Shown here piece by piece: positions 11,045 to 20,811 of a stretch of 64,000 bases of DNA. The notes beneath the pieces were generated by a model. It was given only the letters and a program-made list of their open reading frames with translations. It searched no databases and was not told the DNA's origin. This DNA is from Rhynchopus sp. YZ270_cl-10 (taxonomy: Eukaryota > Euglenozoa > Diplonemea > Diplonemida > Diplonemidae): contig OZ037840.1 in NCBI GenBank assembly GCA_964035575.1, forward strand, positions 1,612,001 to 1,676,000, given 5' to 3'. The stretch's first letter is position 1, and each line of letters begins with the position of its first letter. Position numbers and translations under genes: made by a program.

Positions 11045-11375
11045 TGACTTCTGAGAAAAATCGGGTGTGCGAAACCCAATTTCCATTTTTTGTGTATAGT
11101 CCTGTAGGGGTGGGTGTGTGTGGGTAGGTGGGTAGGTGGGTGGTACTCTAAACTGTTTTCCACTATGGGTAGGGATTTGTGTACGACCTAGTGTATACTG
11201 GGATTGTACATAAATTGTATAGATCTGACTATAAAAAAGGTTGGGATTGTACATCAAATAGTCAGATCTATACAATTTCTATACAATTGTATGTACAATT
11301 GACAATTGTATATACAATGAGTGTATAGATCTGACTATAACCCTGTGTATATGTGTATACATTTGACTTTCACCC

Positions 11376-12365
11376 TTGTTTTTTTTTCTATTCATTTCAT
11401 GTTCACACAGTTTGAACTATTTTTTTTAAAGTTCCTTCAGCCTTCCCGCCCGTGTTCCCCATATTCTGTGTTCGGGTTTGCACTGCTGGGTTTGTTTTGG
11501 TTTTGTTTATAATAGTGAATCACATCCTCGGATGTCACCTCTTAAGCAAATCAATAAACGCATTCAGGACAGCACCCGCTTCTGTTCTTTCAAATTTTCT
11601 TTAATTTTCAATATGTGTCTACAAGTGCGCGATTCATATTCGCCAATTGAGAATCTGAGGTTTCATGTTACCAAACTTTTCTCTTTTCAACATTTTTCAA
11701 CAATTTTAATGCATTTTCTTCTTGAGTTTACAGCAACTTTACATTTTATTGGCGTGGATTAAAGTGATCCGTGCCAACTTGCGTGGGACTTTACCAACTG
11801 AGTCAGGCGGGGCCAGAACACCTGCATCAGTTTGTTAAGCTGGAATAGGCTGTTGCCTAGTGGGTCAGTCAGAGGTACCTGCGTCAACAACCATTCCTTT
11901 TTCCCCCGCCTGTGTCATCTCCCCACCCTTGCACCCCGCCTCGTTGCCTCGCTCTCTGATCATCTTCGTGTGCTATGTTCCCTTCTCTTCCTCCACCCCC
12001 CTTTTCTGGGAACGCGTATTCCCGAGAGGGGAAAATGAAATGAAAAAAAGGTTTAACTTTTCCACCTGCGACAGTTTTTATTCCTTCGTTGAACAGCTGC
12101 TGGGTGGAGCTTCTCCTCCGACAGTGTCCTGTGAATCGATCAGGGAAGTTTGGCACAAATTTCCACATTATCTGGCCCTTAGCATCCTTAGGAGGGTTGT
12201 AGCTTGAGCGGATCCTCGCGTGTTCACAGAACGGAAGAAGCTGGCGCGCTTTTCGAAATGCAGTGTGACATTGCAATCCTCCCACAGGATGTATACTGCA
12301 CGATGCCATAGCAGACATTTTCCACAATCACCTTTTCAGAATTATTATTTTAAAAAAACACAAAA
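11376..12365. other. spacer upstream of divergent Cys-rich gene 2
   Basis: No gene seen. It holds a partial family 5 repeat near 11511, a family 3 repeat near 11856-11895, and pyrimidine-rich stretches. A stretch of more complex composition at 12040-12330 has no clear homology that I can name. Confidence 0.5.
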
Positions 12366-13106
12366 ATGAAGCTTTCTCTTTTGCTATTTTTGTCATACGT
12401 CACAGCTACTGTGGGGTCCCCCTGTGGGTTTGACGACTGCCATGCTGGCCAGAGCTGCTGTGCAGGCGAAATGTGCTACAACGCAGCGATCGACGTCTGC
12501 GCCACCTGCCTGGAGGGTGTGTATCCGTGCCCTATTAAGCAGCCAAACTGCTGTGTGCGTGACTCAGAGATTATCTCGTCACACAAATGCTATGGTGAAG
12601 GTCAGAAGTGCTGCACCGAGACTGGGGTTGTTGCGAACAACACCGATTTCTGCATCGGACAGTGCGGGAAGACCTCGGACCCTTTCACAAAGTGCTGCGG
12701 GCACACAACGTATGTCAACACAACACAGTGCTGCTCTGGGTCCGGCCAGCCCTGCAAGCTGGAGACTGACATCTGCGACACCTGCGGATGCACTTCGAAG
12801 ACCGACACTCAGACAGGGTGCTGTGGGGCGAGGAGGTACACAAAGGCGACTGAGCAGTGCTGTGGACACGACCTCGTATGTGCGCATGGCCTGCAATGCT
12901 CTGGGTGTGGGTGTCTCGGCTCGGGGATGAAGTGCTGTGGGACAAAGCAGTACAACGCCACAGCAGGGCAGTCCTGCTGCGAAGGGACCTATCTCCCAGC
13001 GCCGCCCATCGTGTGTTCCGCAACAGAGACGTGCGAGAAGCAGACGGTACCAGGGGGGGGAATGACCTTTCCCGTCTGCTGCCCGAATGGGAAGACCTGC
13101 CAGTAG
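12366..13106 (+). CDS. secreted Cys-rich galaxin-like protein, divergent member 2 (246 aa)
   Basis: Starts MKLSLLLFLSYVTATVGSPC, a clear signal peptide with probable cleavage after VGS. The mature part has Cys modules in the same order as the array genes: a front module with CCAGEMCYN, the block GQCGKTSDPFTKCCG, the block CDTCGC, GCCGARRYTKATEQCCG, and KCCGTKQYNATAGQSCCEG. It is the shortest member and ends FPVCCPNGKTCQ, lacking the SICCTGAVCSKTLGSTCCDG tail of the array genes. It is probably an early-diverged paralogue that keeps the core module order. Role unknown; extracellular location is inferred from the signal peptide. Confidence 0.85.
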   Translation: MKLSLLLFLSYVTATVGSPCGFDDCHAGQSCCAGEMCYNAAIDVCATCLEGVYPCPIKQPNCCVRDSEIISSHKCYGEGQKCCTETGVVANNTDFCIGQCGKTSDPFTKCCGHTTYVNTTQCCSGSGQPCKLETDICDTCGCTSKTDTQTGCCGARRYTKATEQCCGHDLVCAHGLQCSGCGCLGSGMKCCGTKQYNATAGQSCCEGTYLPAPPIVCSATETCEKQTVPGGGMTFPVCCPNGKTCQ

Positions 13107-13294
13107 CGGGGTGAAAGGGCCTGTAAGGGAAGTCTTCTTGTGGTTGTCTACAATCTACAGATACCTGATGAAAGTGTTTTGATGATGTTATAGGGGGACT
13201 GTTGCCATGTTGCGACGTCCTTTGAGAAACAATGTGTTCGCCCTTTTTTTTTTGTACAATTTCTATCTTTTCAATGTGACCATTTGGCTCTTCT

Positions 13295-13401
13295 CATACA
13301 CGGTGGAGTCCGCCCAAAATGGGTGCACCCTTTTGGGCAGACTCTTTAGGCGGAGGGCCGCCTCAAGAATCCGCCCATTTTGGGCGACTCCACCGTGTAT
13401 G
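13295..13401. mobile_element. 107 bp palindromic element (CAT-ended)
   Basis: The left end CATACACGGTGGAGTC plus CGCCCAAAATGGG is mirrored by CCCATTTTGGGCGACTCCACCGTGTATG on the right, ending at 13401. The terminal bases CAT...ATG match three other elements in this window, two with exact 6 bp target duplications and one with an imperfect one. I found no convincing target duplication here. Confidence 0.6.
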
Positions 13402-13485
13402 ATTTGCCCTTCGTAAACAACTTATTCCCAAAGCGTTTTCCAAACTCCCTCCCCCCCAGCACAGTAGAGAATAATCCGGGTTCTC

Positions 13486-13658
13486 GGTCCTGGGTCCTGG
13501 GTCCTGGGTCCTGGGTCCTGGGTCCTGGGTCCTGGGTCCTGGGTCCTGGGTCCTGGGTCCTGGGTCCTGGGTCCTGGGTCCTGGGTCCTGGGTCCTGGGT
13601 CCTGGGTCCTGGGTCCTGGGTCCTGGGTCCTGGGTCCTGGGTCCTGGGTCCTGGGTCC
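13486..13658. repeat. minisatellite, 7 bp unit GGGTCCT, about 25 copies
   Basis: Tandem array downstream of the second Cys-rich gene and close to the palindromic element at 13295-13401. Its flanks carry degenerate GGTCCCGGTCC pieces (13670-13740). The WVLGPGS-type ORFs here are artefacts. Confidence 0.95.
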
Positions 13659-13659
13659 A

Positions 13660-14531
13660 AGCCAGGTCAATTCCCGGTTCTGGTCCCGGTCCAGGTCCCA
13701 GTCCGGCTGAGAATAACCGGATCCCCGGTCCCGGGTCCCCGAGTCTTATTCTCTGCTGTGCCCCTCAGGTGTAGGTGTAGGCTTTCCCCCATTCACTTCT
13801 GCCTGTTCCATCTTCTTTGAAAAACCAAGTCAGAGCCTTTGGCAGTAACCCACCAAACCCCTTCCTCGCAGTAGCCTTACAGCAGTGAATATTGCCTAAT
13901 GTGTAGTTCCGTTGTGCTGACTACCCTGGGAAGCCTTTTGTTAGGGTGAAAAAGCGTGTTGTCGAGAGGTAAATAAAATAGTGGAGCTCATCCTTAGGGT
14001 GTCTGTACTAATACAACGATGTTTTCAAATTAAAAAGCGTATCCGTGAGCCCTGTTATACACTCATATCGCTATGCAAGAAACTATAAAGGGGCCCTTTT
14101 TGCCCCTTTTTTTAACCCCTTTTTGTGTTCCTAGTGTGCCCTGTGTGTGCCCTTATGCCAACGTACAAACGATGGATGGGTTGTGTCTGTTGCGTTCTTG
14201 TTTGTATTTTCGTACGGTTCTTGTTTTCAACTTCAGACAATTAGTTTTCAACTGGTTCCGGTGTCTCTTCAAAGCAGAGTAGTGCACCTTGGACTTTACC
14301 TTTTTATTCTTTTGTTTTGCTTTTGTTCTGCCTGCAGTACGCCGCGAACAATTGCACAAAGTCTTTGTCTTTATTTTTTGCAATGGTGAATGTCATCGAT
14401 AGGATCAAAAGAAAGCGAGGAATTTTACTTTAATTAACAGTCCTTCATTGCCTGGACCATCCGCCTGCACACTCACCACACCCCTTTCAGGTATATCCCT
14501 CACCACACCCTCCCTGCCACCCTCGTGAAAC
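13660..14531. other. spacer before the Cys-rich array
   Basis: No gene seen. A family 5 repeat lies at 13981-14031. From about 14450 the sequence matches the region directly upstream of the array genes (CACTCACCACACCCCTTTCA with the CAG acceptor, then CACACCCTCCCTGCCACCCT), so this is the left edge of the tandem duplication. The more distal 5' cassette found before the other copies is missing. Confidence 0.6.
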
Positions 14532-15440
14532 ATGCCTCATTTTGGTGTTCTCGTTGTTGCGTTGGTGATGTCGAACCATGAGGCCTGCCCGTTCCCGTCT
14601 CCGTGTAAAACAGGTCTGGATTGCTGTACAGGCGACGACAAACCCTTCGGGGAGTGCTTCAACAAGTCCATCGAGGTCTGTGCGGGCTGCAAGGTGGGCA
14701 TACCTTACCCCTGTCCCAAAGACAAGCCACACTGCTGCGCAAGCGTCGGCACCATGGTGGAGAAGTTCAGCTGCTACGGCGAAGGCGAGAAGTGCTGCGA
14801 TGCAAGTGGCCACTCTGCGAACAACAGCGACTTCTGCATTGGGAACTGCGGGAAGACCTCGGACCCCTTCACAAAGTGCTGCGACAATACGAAGTACTCC
14901 AACCAGACACAGTGCTGCTCTGGCAAGGGTCCCTGTGATGTGGCCACCCACACCTGCCACGGGTGCGGCTGCATTGAGTTGGACGACCCGACGACTGAGT
15001 GCTGTGGGGGGAGCAAGTTTGACAAAAGCACACAGCAGTGCTGCAGTTCGCACAACCACGAAATCTGTGATCAGGCAGACACATGCTCGGGGTGTGGGTG
15101 TCTGTCTGGTCCGGAGATGAAGTGCTGTGGCACGAAGCAGTACAACACCACTGCTGGGGATATAAAGTGCTGTGGTGGCGCGAAAGAGTACAACATCACT
15201 GCTGGGGAGACGTGTTGCAATGAAGACCTGATCTGCGACGTCACGCAGACCTGCCATGGGTGGAAATATCCTCACTTCGGCGCGATCTGCTGCCCCAAGG
15301 AGGACAAGGTGTGCACGCACCAGGACGGGTACCTAACGAATGCAAAGTGTATGGACCCCTCCACGAGCATCTGCTGCACAGGGGCGGTGTGCAGCAAAAC
15401 CCTTGGGAGCACCTGCTGCGATGGGAAGTGCTGTGCCTAG
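14532..15440 (+). CDS. array gene 1: secreted Cys-rich galaxin-like protein (302 aa)
   Basis: First of eight tandem paralogues. Shared plan: signal-like start MPHFGVLVVALVMS; a front domain with LDCC and FNKSIEVCAGCK; the block YPCPKDKPHCCAS; the block CYGEGEKCCDASGHSANNSD; GNCGKTSDPFTKCC; CHGCGCIELDDPTTECCGG; KCCGTKQYNTTAG; and the tail SICCTGAVCSKTLGSTCCDG ending KCCA. The double-Cys CCG-x-x-Y/F repeats resemble galaxin repeats. This copy is the longest because it carries an extra module (CCGGAKEYNITAGETCC, about residues 216-232) that duplicates the preceding one. Many NxS/T sequons predict N-glycosylation. Extracellular role unknown. Confidence 0.88.
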   Translation: MPHFGVLVVALVMSNHEACPFPSPCKTGLDCCTGDDKPFGECFNKSIEVCAGCKVGIPYPCPKDKPHCCASVGTMVEKFSCYGEGEKCCDASGHSANNSDFCIGNCGKTSDPFTKCCDNTKYSNQTQCCSGKGPCDVATHTCHGCGCIELDDPTTECCGGSKFDKSTQQCCSSHNHEICDQADTCSGCGCLSGPEMKCCGTKQYNTTAGDIKCCGGAKEYNITAGETCCNEDLICDVTQTCHGWKYPHFGAICCPKEDKVCTHQDGYLTNAKCMDPSTSICCTGAVCSKTLGSTCCDGKCCA

Positions 15441-16315
15441 GTCCGTCACGAGACATCTGCCACCTGCGAGCAACACATCCGAATGGCTCGTACTGGGCAG
15501 CAGGTTCTCGATTCCGACTGTACAGATGCCTGGTCCGCACATGTATTGCAAGCAAGAGTGTATTTCATTTTTTGTTTCAAGTGCCTGCGCCAGCGTTTGC
15601 ACTATAAATTCCGTTTTGTTTTGGTCATTTGTTATTTTTTATTTTGATCTGTCATCTCGAAGCACTTTCATCTTTCAAGTGGTGACATAAGCACGAGAGG
15701 CTCAGATCGTGACCAACCTTTTCCAACGTCACCCCTCAATGCTGTCGAATGCAAAGTGTGCAGATAAATGTTCTTTACATCCCTCACTCTATTGTTTTGC
15801 ATCTGTGAGGGACATTTTGTCGTCCATCTTCGGATCCTCCCCTCCTTCCACCGATCTTTACGTTTATTATTCTTTGCCACCTAGTGTTTTCTGGAGGTGA
15901 CTAAGCGCGAGAGGCTTAGGGTCATCTAAAAATGATTGTTTCATTTTCTTGTGCATTTGTTCATCCGGAGTCGATAAATTGCAAGTGACAATATTTTTGT
16001 TTGTTTCTGCAGAAACCCTTGACTTTATCCGACCCACCTACCCCTCCTAGTGAGAAGATGACACAGTGCTACGCCACAGTGTGTGGCTTTGTGCATCTGT
16101 GGGTGTTTCGTCAGCTCTCTTGATGAAGGTAACAAGAAAACAAACAGTGTGCTTGTGTGTCATGTAATGTTGAACCTCTCCCAAACCCCTTCCTGTCTTT
16201 GCTTACTTTAGACAAAACCCCGAATGCCCTGTCTTTACCGTCATCCGCCCGCACACTCACCACACCCCTTTCAGGTATATCCCACACCACACCCTCCCTG
16301 CCACCCTCGTGTAAC
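15441..16315. other. array spacer 1 with 3' and 5' cassettes
   Basis: It begins with the conserved 3' cassette (GTCCGTCACGAGACATCTGC onwards) that follows every array stop codon. It contains two family 1 hairpins (15681-15714 and 15895-15927) and then the 5' cassette starting TTTCTGCAG|AAACCCTTGAC at about 16006. The cassette ends with CACACCCCTTTCAG about 42 bases before the next ATG. I see no ORF of its own. Confidence 0.65.
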
Positions 16316-17182
16316 ATGCCTCATTTTGGTGTTCTCGTTGCTGCGTTGGTGATGTCGAACCATGAGGCCTGCGACATCCAGTCACGTAAGTGTGCGACAG
16401 GTCTGGATTGCTGCGGCACTCCCTTCGGGGAGTGCTTCAACAAGTCTCTTGAGGTCTGTGCGGGCTGCAAGGTGGGCATACCTTACCCCTGTCCCAAAGA
16501 CAAGCCACACTGCTGCGCAAGTGTTGGCACCCTGGTGGAGAAGTTCAGCTGCTACGGCGAAGGCCAGAAGTGCTGCTCTGAAAGTGGCCACTCTGCGAAC
16601 AACAGCGACTTCTGCATTGGGAACTGCGGGAAGACCTCGGACCCCTTCACGAAGTGCTGCGACAATACGAAGTACTCCAACCAGACACAGTGCTGCTCTG
16701 GCAAGGGTCCCTGCGATGTGGCCACCCACACCTGCCACAGCTGCGGCTGCATTGAGTTGGACGACCCGACGACTGAGTGCTGTGGGGGGAACAAGTTTGA
16801 CAACACTACGAAGAAGTGCTGCAGTTCGCACAACCACGAAATCTGTGATCAGGCAGACACATGCTCGGGGTGTGGGTGTCTGTCTGGTCCGGAGATGAAG
16901 TGCTGTGGCACGAAGCAGTACAACACCACTGCTGGGGAGACGTGCTGCAATGACGGCACTAATTCAGAAATCATCTGTAACGGTACACAGACCTGCCATT
17001 CGTGGGATGGACCTCCCTTCGGCCAGATCTGCTGCGCAAAGGCGGATACGGTGTGCACGCACTCGGATAGGTACGCCGTACACGCAAAGTGTATGGACCC
17101 CACCACCAGCATCTGCTGCACAGGGGCGGTGTGCAGCAAAACCCTTGGGAGCACCTGCTGCGATGGGAAGTGCTGTGCCTAG
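16316..17182 (+). CDS. array gene 2: secreted Cys-rich galaxin-like protein (288 aa)
   Basis: ATG 16316 is chosen by alignment with the other copies, although the frame is open from 16157. The front segment reads NHEACDIQSRKCATGLDCCG with FGECFNKSLEVC, different from gene 1 and nearly identical to gene 3. The middle (GNCGKTSDPFTKCCDNTKYS) follows gene 1. The distal variable part is CCNDGTNSEIICNGTQTC. This patchwork points to exchange between copies. The Cys count and spacing are intact, so the copy looks functional. Confidence 0.88.
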   Translation: MPHFGVLVAALVMSNHEACDIQSRKCATGLDCCGTPFGECFNKSLEVCAGCKVGIPYPCPKDKPHCCASVGTLVEKFSCYGEGQKCCSESGHSANNSDFCIGNCGKTSDPFTKCCDNTKYSNQTQCCSGKGPCDVATHTCHSCGCIELDDPTTECCGGNKFDNTTKKCCSSHNHEICDQADTCSGCGCLSGPEMKCCGTKQYNTTAGETCCNDGTNSEIICNGTQTCHSWDGPPFGQICCAKADTVCTHSDRYAVHAKCMDPTTSICCTGAVCSKTLGSTCCDGKCCA

Positions 17183-18039
17183 GTCCGTCACGAGACATCT
17201 GCCACCTGCGAGCAACACATCCGAATGGCTCGTACTGGGAAGCAGGTTCTCGATTTCGACTGTACAGATGCCTGGTCCGCACATGTATTTCAAGCAAGAG
17301 GTACTTCGAGTGTATTTATTTCTTGTTCCAGCGTTTTCACTATCAATTTTCCGTTTGTTTTGGTATTGATCTGTACTCTCAAAGCACATTCATCTTTGAA
17401 GTGGTGACATAAGCACGAGAGGCTCAGATCGTGACCAACCTTTTCCAACGTTACCCCTCAATGCTGTCGAATGCAAAGCAGATAAATGTTCTTTACACCC
17501 CTCTATTGTTTTGCATCTGTGAGGGACATTTTGTCGTCCATCTTCCAGGCAGGATGCTCCCCCCTTTCCCACCGAGCTTTACGTTTATTATTCTTTGCCA
17601 CCTAGTGTTTTCTGGAGGTGACTAAGCGCGAGAGGCTTAGGGTCATCTAAAAATAATTGTTTCATTTTCTTGTGCATTTGTTCATCCGGGAGTCGATAAA
17701 TTGCAAGTGACAATATTTTTGTTTGTTTCTGCAGAAACCCTTGACTTTATCCGACCCACCTACCCCTCTTTCCGCAAAGATGACACAGTGCCACACTACA
17801 GTGTGTGGCTTTGCATCTGTGGGTGTTTCGTCAGCTCTCTTGATGAAGGTAACAAGAAAACAAACAGTGTGCTTGTGTGTCATGTTATGTGTTGAACCTC
17901 TCCCAAACCCCTTCCTGCCTTTGCTTACTTTAGACACAAAACCCCGAATGCCCTGTCTTTACCGTCATCCGCCCGCACACTCACCACACCCCTTTCAGGT
18001 ATATCCCACACCACACCCTCCCTGCCACCCTCGTGTAAC
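17183..18039. other. array spacer 2 with 3' and 5' cassettes
   Basis: Very similar to spacer 1 over its whole length, including two hairpins (17403-17436 and 17616-17648) and the TTTCTGCAG|AAACCC acceptor-like site at about 17730. The similarity marks one of the most recent duplications in the array. Confidence 0.65.
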
Positions 18040-18903
18040 ATGCCTCATTTTGGTGTTCTCGTTGCTGTGTTGGTGATGTCGAACCATGAAGCCTGCGACA
18101 TCCAGTCACGCAAGTGTGCCACAGGTCTGGATTGCTGCGGTACTCCCTTCGGGGAGTGCTTCAACAAGTCTCTCGAGGTCTGTGCGGGCTGCAAGGTGGG
18201 CATACCTTACCCCTGTCACAAAGACAAGCCACACTGCTGCGCAAGCGTCGGCACCATGGTGGAGAAGTTCAGCTGCTACGGCGAAGGCGAGAAGTGCTGT
18301 GATGCAAGTGGCCACTCTGCGAACAACAGCGACTTCTGCATTGGGAACTGCGGGAAGACCTCAGACCCCTTCACGAAGTGCTGCGTGACGACGAAGTACA
18401 GCAACCAGACACAGTGCTGCTCTGGCAAGGGTCCCTGCGATGTGGCCACCCACACCTGCCACAGCTGCGGCTGCATTGAGTTGGACGACCCGACGACTGA
18501 GTGCTGTGGGGGGAACAAGTTTGACAACAGCACGAAGAAGTGCTGCAGTTCGCACAACAAGATCTGTGATCAGGCAGAGATATGCTCGGGGTGTGGGTGT
18601 CTGTCTGGTCCGGAGATGAAGTGCTGTGGCACGAAGCAGTACAACACCACTGCTGGGGAGACGTGCTGCAGTGACGGCACTAATTCAGAAATCGTCTGTA
18701 ACGGTACACAGACCTGCCATTCGTGGGATGGTCCTCCCTTCGGCCAGATCTGCTGCGCAAAGGCGGACAAGGTGTGCGCGCACCAGGACGGCTACGTAAT
18801 GAAAGCAAAGTGCATGGACCCCTCCACGAGCATCTGCTGCACAGGGGCGGTGTGCAGCAAAACCCTTGGGAGCACTTGCTGCGATGGGAAGTGCTGTGCC
18901 TAG
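18040..18903 (+). CDS. array gene 3: secreted Cys-rich galaxin-like protein (287 aa)
   Basis: The start MPHFGVLVAVLVMS gives a short hydrophobic signal. The front segment matches gene 2. Specific features: YPCHKDKPHCC (His where the others have Pro), KCCVTTKYSNQ in the middle where genes 1 and 2 have KCCDNTKYSNQ, and DQAEICSGC where most have DQADTCSGC; both of the latter changes are shared with gene 4. The distal part is CCSDGTNSEIVCNGTQTC. The C-terminal tail is identical to its neighbours. No break is seen. Confidence 0.88.
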   Translation: MPHFGVLVAVLVMSNHEACDIQSRKCATGLDCCGTPFGECFNKSLEVCAGCKVGIPYPCHKDKPHCCASVGTMVEKFSCYGEGEKCCDASGHSANNSDFCIGNCGKTSDPFTKCCVTTKYSNQTQCCSGKGPCDVATHTCHSCGCIELDDPTTECCGGNKFDNSTKKCCSSHNKICDQAEICSGCGCLSGPEMKCCGTKQYNTTAGETCCSDGTNSEIVCNGTQTCHSWDGPPFGQICCAKADKVCAHQDGYVMKAKCMDPSTSICCTGAVCSKTLGSTCCDGKCCA

Positions 18904-19956
18904 GTCCGTCACGAGACATCTGCCACCTACGAGCAACACATCCGAATGGCTCGTACTGGGCAGCAGGTTCTCGATTCCGACTGTACAGATGCCTGGTGTT
19001 CTACGACACATATCCTGCAAAGGTTGTTTTAAGGTGCTTGCAGTGTATTTATTTTTGTTTCAAGTGTCTGCGTCAACTTTCATTTTGTACCAAGGTACAC
19101 TGTCACGAGGGATTTGTATTTCAACTCTACTTTTGTTTTGGTCATGTTGTTCTTTTTACTGTTTTTTAACTGTGGTCTCGAAGCACATTCATCTTTGAAG
19201 TGGTGACATAAGCACGCGAGGCTCAGATCGTGACCAACCTTTTTCCACAGTACCCTAGACTGTCTCTTCTCTCGAATGCAAAGTGTGTGACGTAAATGTT
19301 CTTCACTCTATTGTGCCGCATATCTCCTACAGTGAGGGACATTTTGTCCATTTCGCGTCCATATGCACAACAGTATTCGTTGAGTATCAATTCCCCTTCC
19401 CCTCGCTCTTTGTCTTTATTTTACTTTACCACCTAGTGTGGGATCCAAGTGTTTTTTGTGCTTTCATCCGGGACTCGATTGAAGCAACATCGCTCAGGCG
19501 ATGAATATTCAGGAATAGTGCAGTGGTAATGTTTTAGTTTGTGTGCCTTATTTAATGAACGTGCCTGACATCCCTGCGGTGTGTGCATGTGAACATCTGG
19601 AAAGGCGAATAAACTAATTTATGTTTCTGCAGAAACCCTTGACTTTATCCGACCCCACCCACCCCCTCTCCCTGACGGAACTCCTCCTCTTTTGTGCGAA
19701 GACGGCACTGCCACCACACAGTGCCATAGCTTCGTATCTGTGGGTGTTTCGTCAGCTTTCTTTCTGAACAGTAGCAATAAAACAAACAGTGTGATTATGT
19801 GTCATGTGAGTTCAACAGCAACCTCTCCCAAACCCCTTCCTGTCTTTGCTTACTTTACCCCCGAATGCCCTGTCTTTACCCTCATCCGCCTGCACACTCA
19901 CCGCACCCCTTTCAGGTATATCCCACACCACACCCTCCCTGCCACCCTCGTGTAAC
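18904..19956. other. array spacer 3
   Basis: 3' cassette, a family 2 repeat end (19093-19133), one hairpin (19202-19235), then a segment with GATTGAAGCAACATCGCTCA shared with spacers 4 and 5, and the 5' cassette from about 19626. Longer than spacers 1 and 2. Confidence 0.6.
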
Positions 19957-20811
19957 ATGCCTCATTTTGGTGTTCTCGTTGCTGCGTTGGTGATGTCGAA
20001 ATCAAATGAAATCTGCCAATTCCCTTCAGGTGAGTGTGCGACAGGTCTGGATTGCTGCGGCACTCCCTTCGGGGAGTGCTTCAACAAGTCTCTCGAGGTC
20101 TGTGCGGGCTGCAAGGTGGGCATACCTTACCCCTGTCCCAAAGACAAGCCACACTGCTGCGCAAGCGTCGGCACCATGGTGGAGAAGTTCAGCTGCTACG
20201 GCGAAGGCGAGAAATGCTGCGATGCAAGTGGCCACTCTGCTAACAACAGCGACTTCTGCATTGGGAACTGCGGGAAGACCTCAGACCCCTTCACGAAGTG
20301 CTGCGTGACGACGAAGTACAGCAACCAGACACAGTGCTGCTCTGGCAAGGGTCCCTGTGATGTGGCCACCCACACCTGCCACAGCTGCGGCTGCATTGAG
20401 TTGGACGACCCGACGACTGAGTGCTGTGGGGGGAACAAGTTTGACAACAGCACGAAGAAGTGCTGCAGTTCGCACAACAAGATCTGTGATCAGGCAGAGA
20501 TATGCTCGGGGTGTGGGTGTCTGTCTGGTCCGGAGATGAAGTGCTGTGGCACGAAGCAGTACAACACCACTGCTGGGGAGACGTGCTGCAATGCAGACCT
20601 AATCTGTGACGGTACACAGACCTGCCATTCGTGGGATGGACCTCCCTTCGGCCAGATCTGCTGCGCAAAGGAGGACAAGGTGTGCACGCACCAGGACGGG
20701 TACGTAATGAAAGCAAAGTGCATGGACCCCACCACCAGCATCTGCTGCACAGGGGCGGTGTGCAGCAAAACCCTTGGGAGCACCTGCTGCGATGGGAAGT
20801 GCTGTGCCTAG
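19957..20811 (+). CDS. array gene 4: secreted Cys-rich galaxin-like protein (284 aa)
   Basis: ATG 19957 is chosen by alignment. The front segment reads MSKSNEICQFPSGECATGLD, unique to this copy, while the middle is almost identical to gene 3 including the VTTKYSNQ and QAEICSGC variants. The distal variable part is short (CCNADLICDGTQTCHSWDG), so this is the shortest array member. Such block-wise sharing (unique front, gene 3 middle, gene 2-like distal part) fits gene conversion or unequal crossing-over. Confidence 0.88.
   Translation: MPHFGVLVAALVMSKSNEICQFPSGECATGLDCCGTPFGECFNKSLEVCAGCKVGIPYPCPKDKPHCCASVGTMVEKFSCYGEGEKCCDASGHSANNSDFCIGNCGKTSDPFTKCCVTTKYSNQTQCCSGKGPCDVATHTCHSCGCIELDDPTTECCGGNKFDNSTKKCCSSHNKICDQAEICSGCGCLSGPEMKCCGTKQYNTTAGETCCNADLICDGTQTCHSWDGPPFGQICCAKEDKVCTHQDGYVMKAKCMDPTTSICCTGAVCSKTLGSTCCDGKCCA

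Larger units (their letters stand above)
9406..11375. mobile_element. 1.97 kb non-autonomous TIR transposon, Mutator-like (element A)
   Basis: The ends are long inverted repeats of about 200 bp: GGGTGAAAGTCAAATGTATA at the left and its complement ending TTTGACTTTCACCC at 11375. A 9 bp direct duplication TTGTTTTTT flanks both sides (9397-9405 and 11376-11384). Long TIRs with a 9 bp duplication are typical of Mutator-like elements. There is no transposase. The interior holds a minisatellite with an 8 bp unit (9683-9820) and a core of about 1.1 kb (about 9944-11044) that recurs in other elements of this window. Confidence 0.85.

Noticed and set aside
8325-13106. Cys-rich genes as toxin or metallothionein genes
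   Set aside because: They have signal peptides, NxS/T sites and galaxin-like CCG-x-x-Y/F...CC modules of far larger size than metallothioneins; nothing specific to toxins is seen.
16129-16273. A 5' untranslated intron from GATGAAG|GTAACAAG to CCCTTTCAG in front of array genes
   Set aside because: The donor is not conserved: other copies have AACAGTAGC or ATAAGTAAG at this point. The acceptor alone is kept as a trans-splice candidate.
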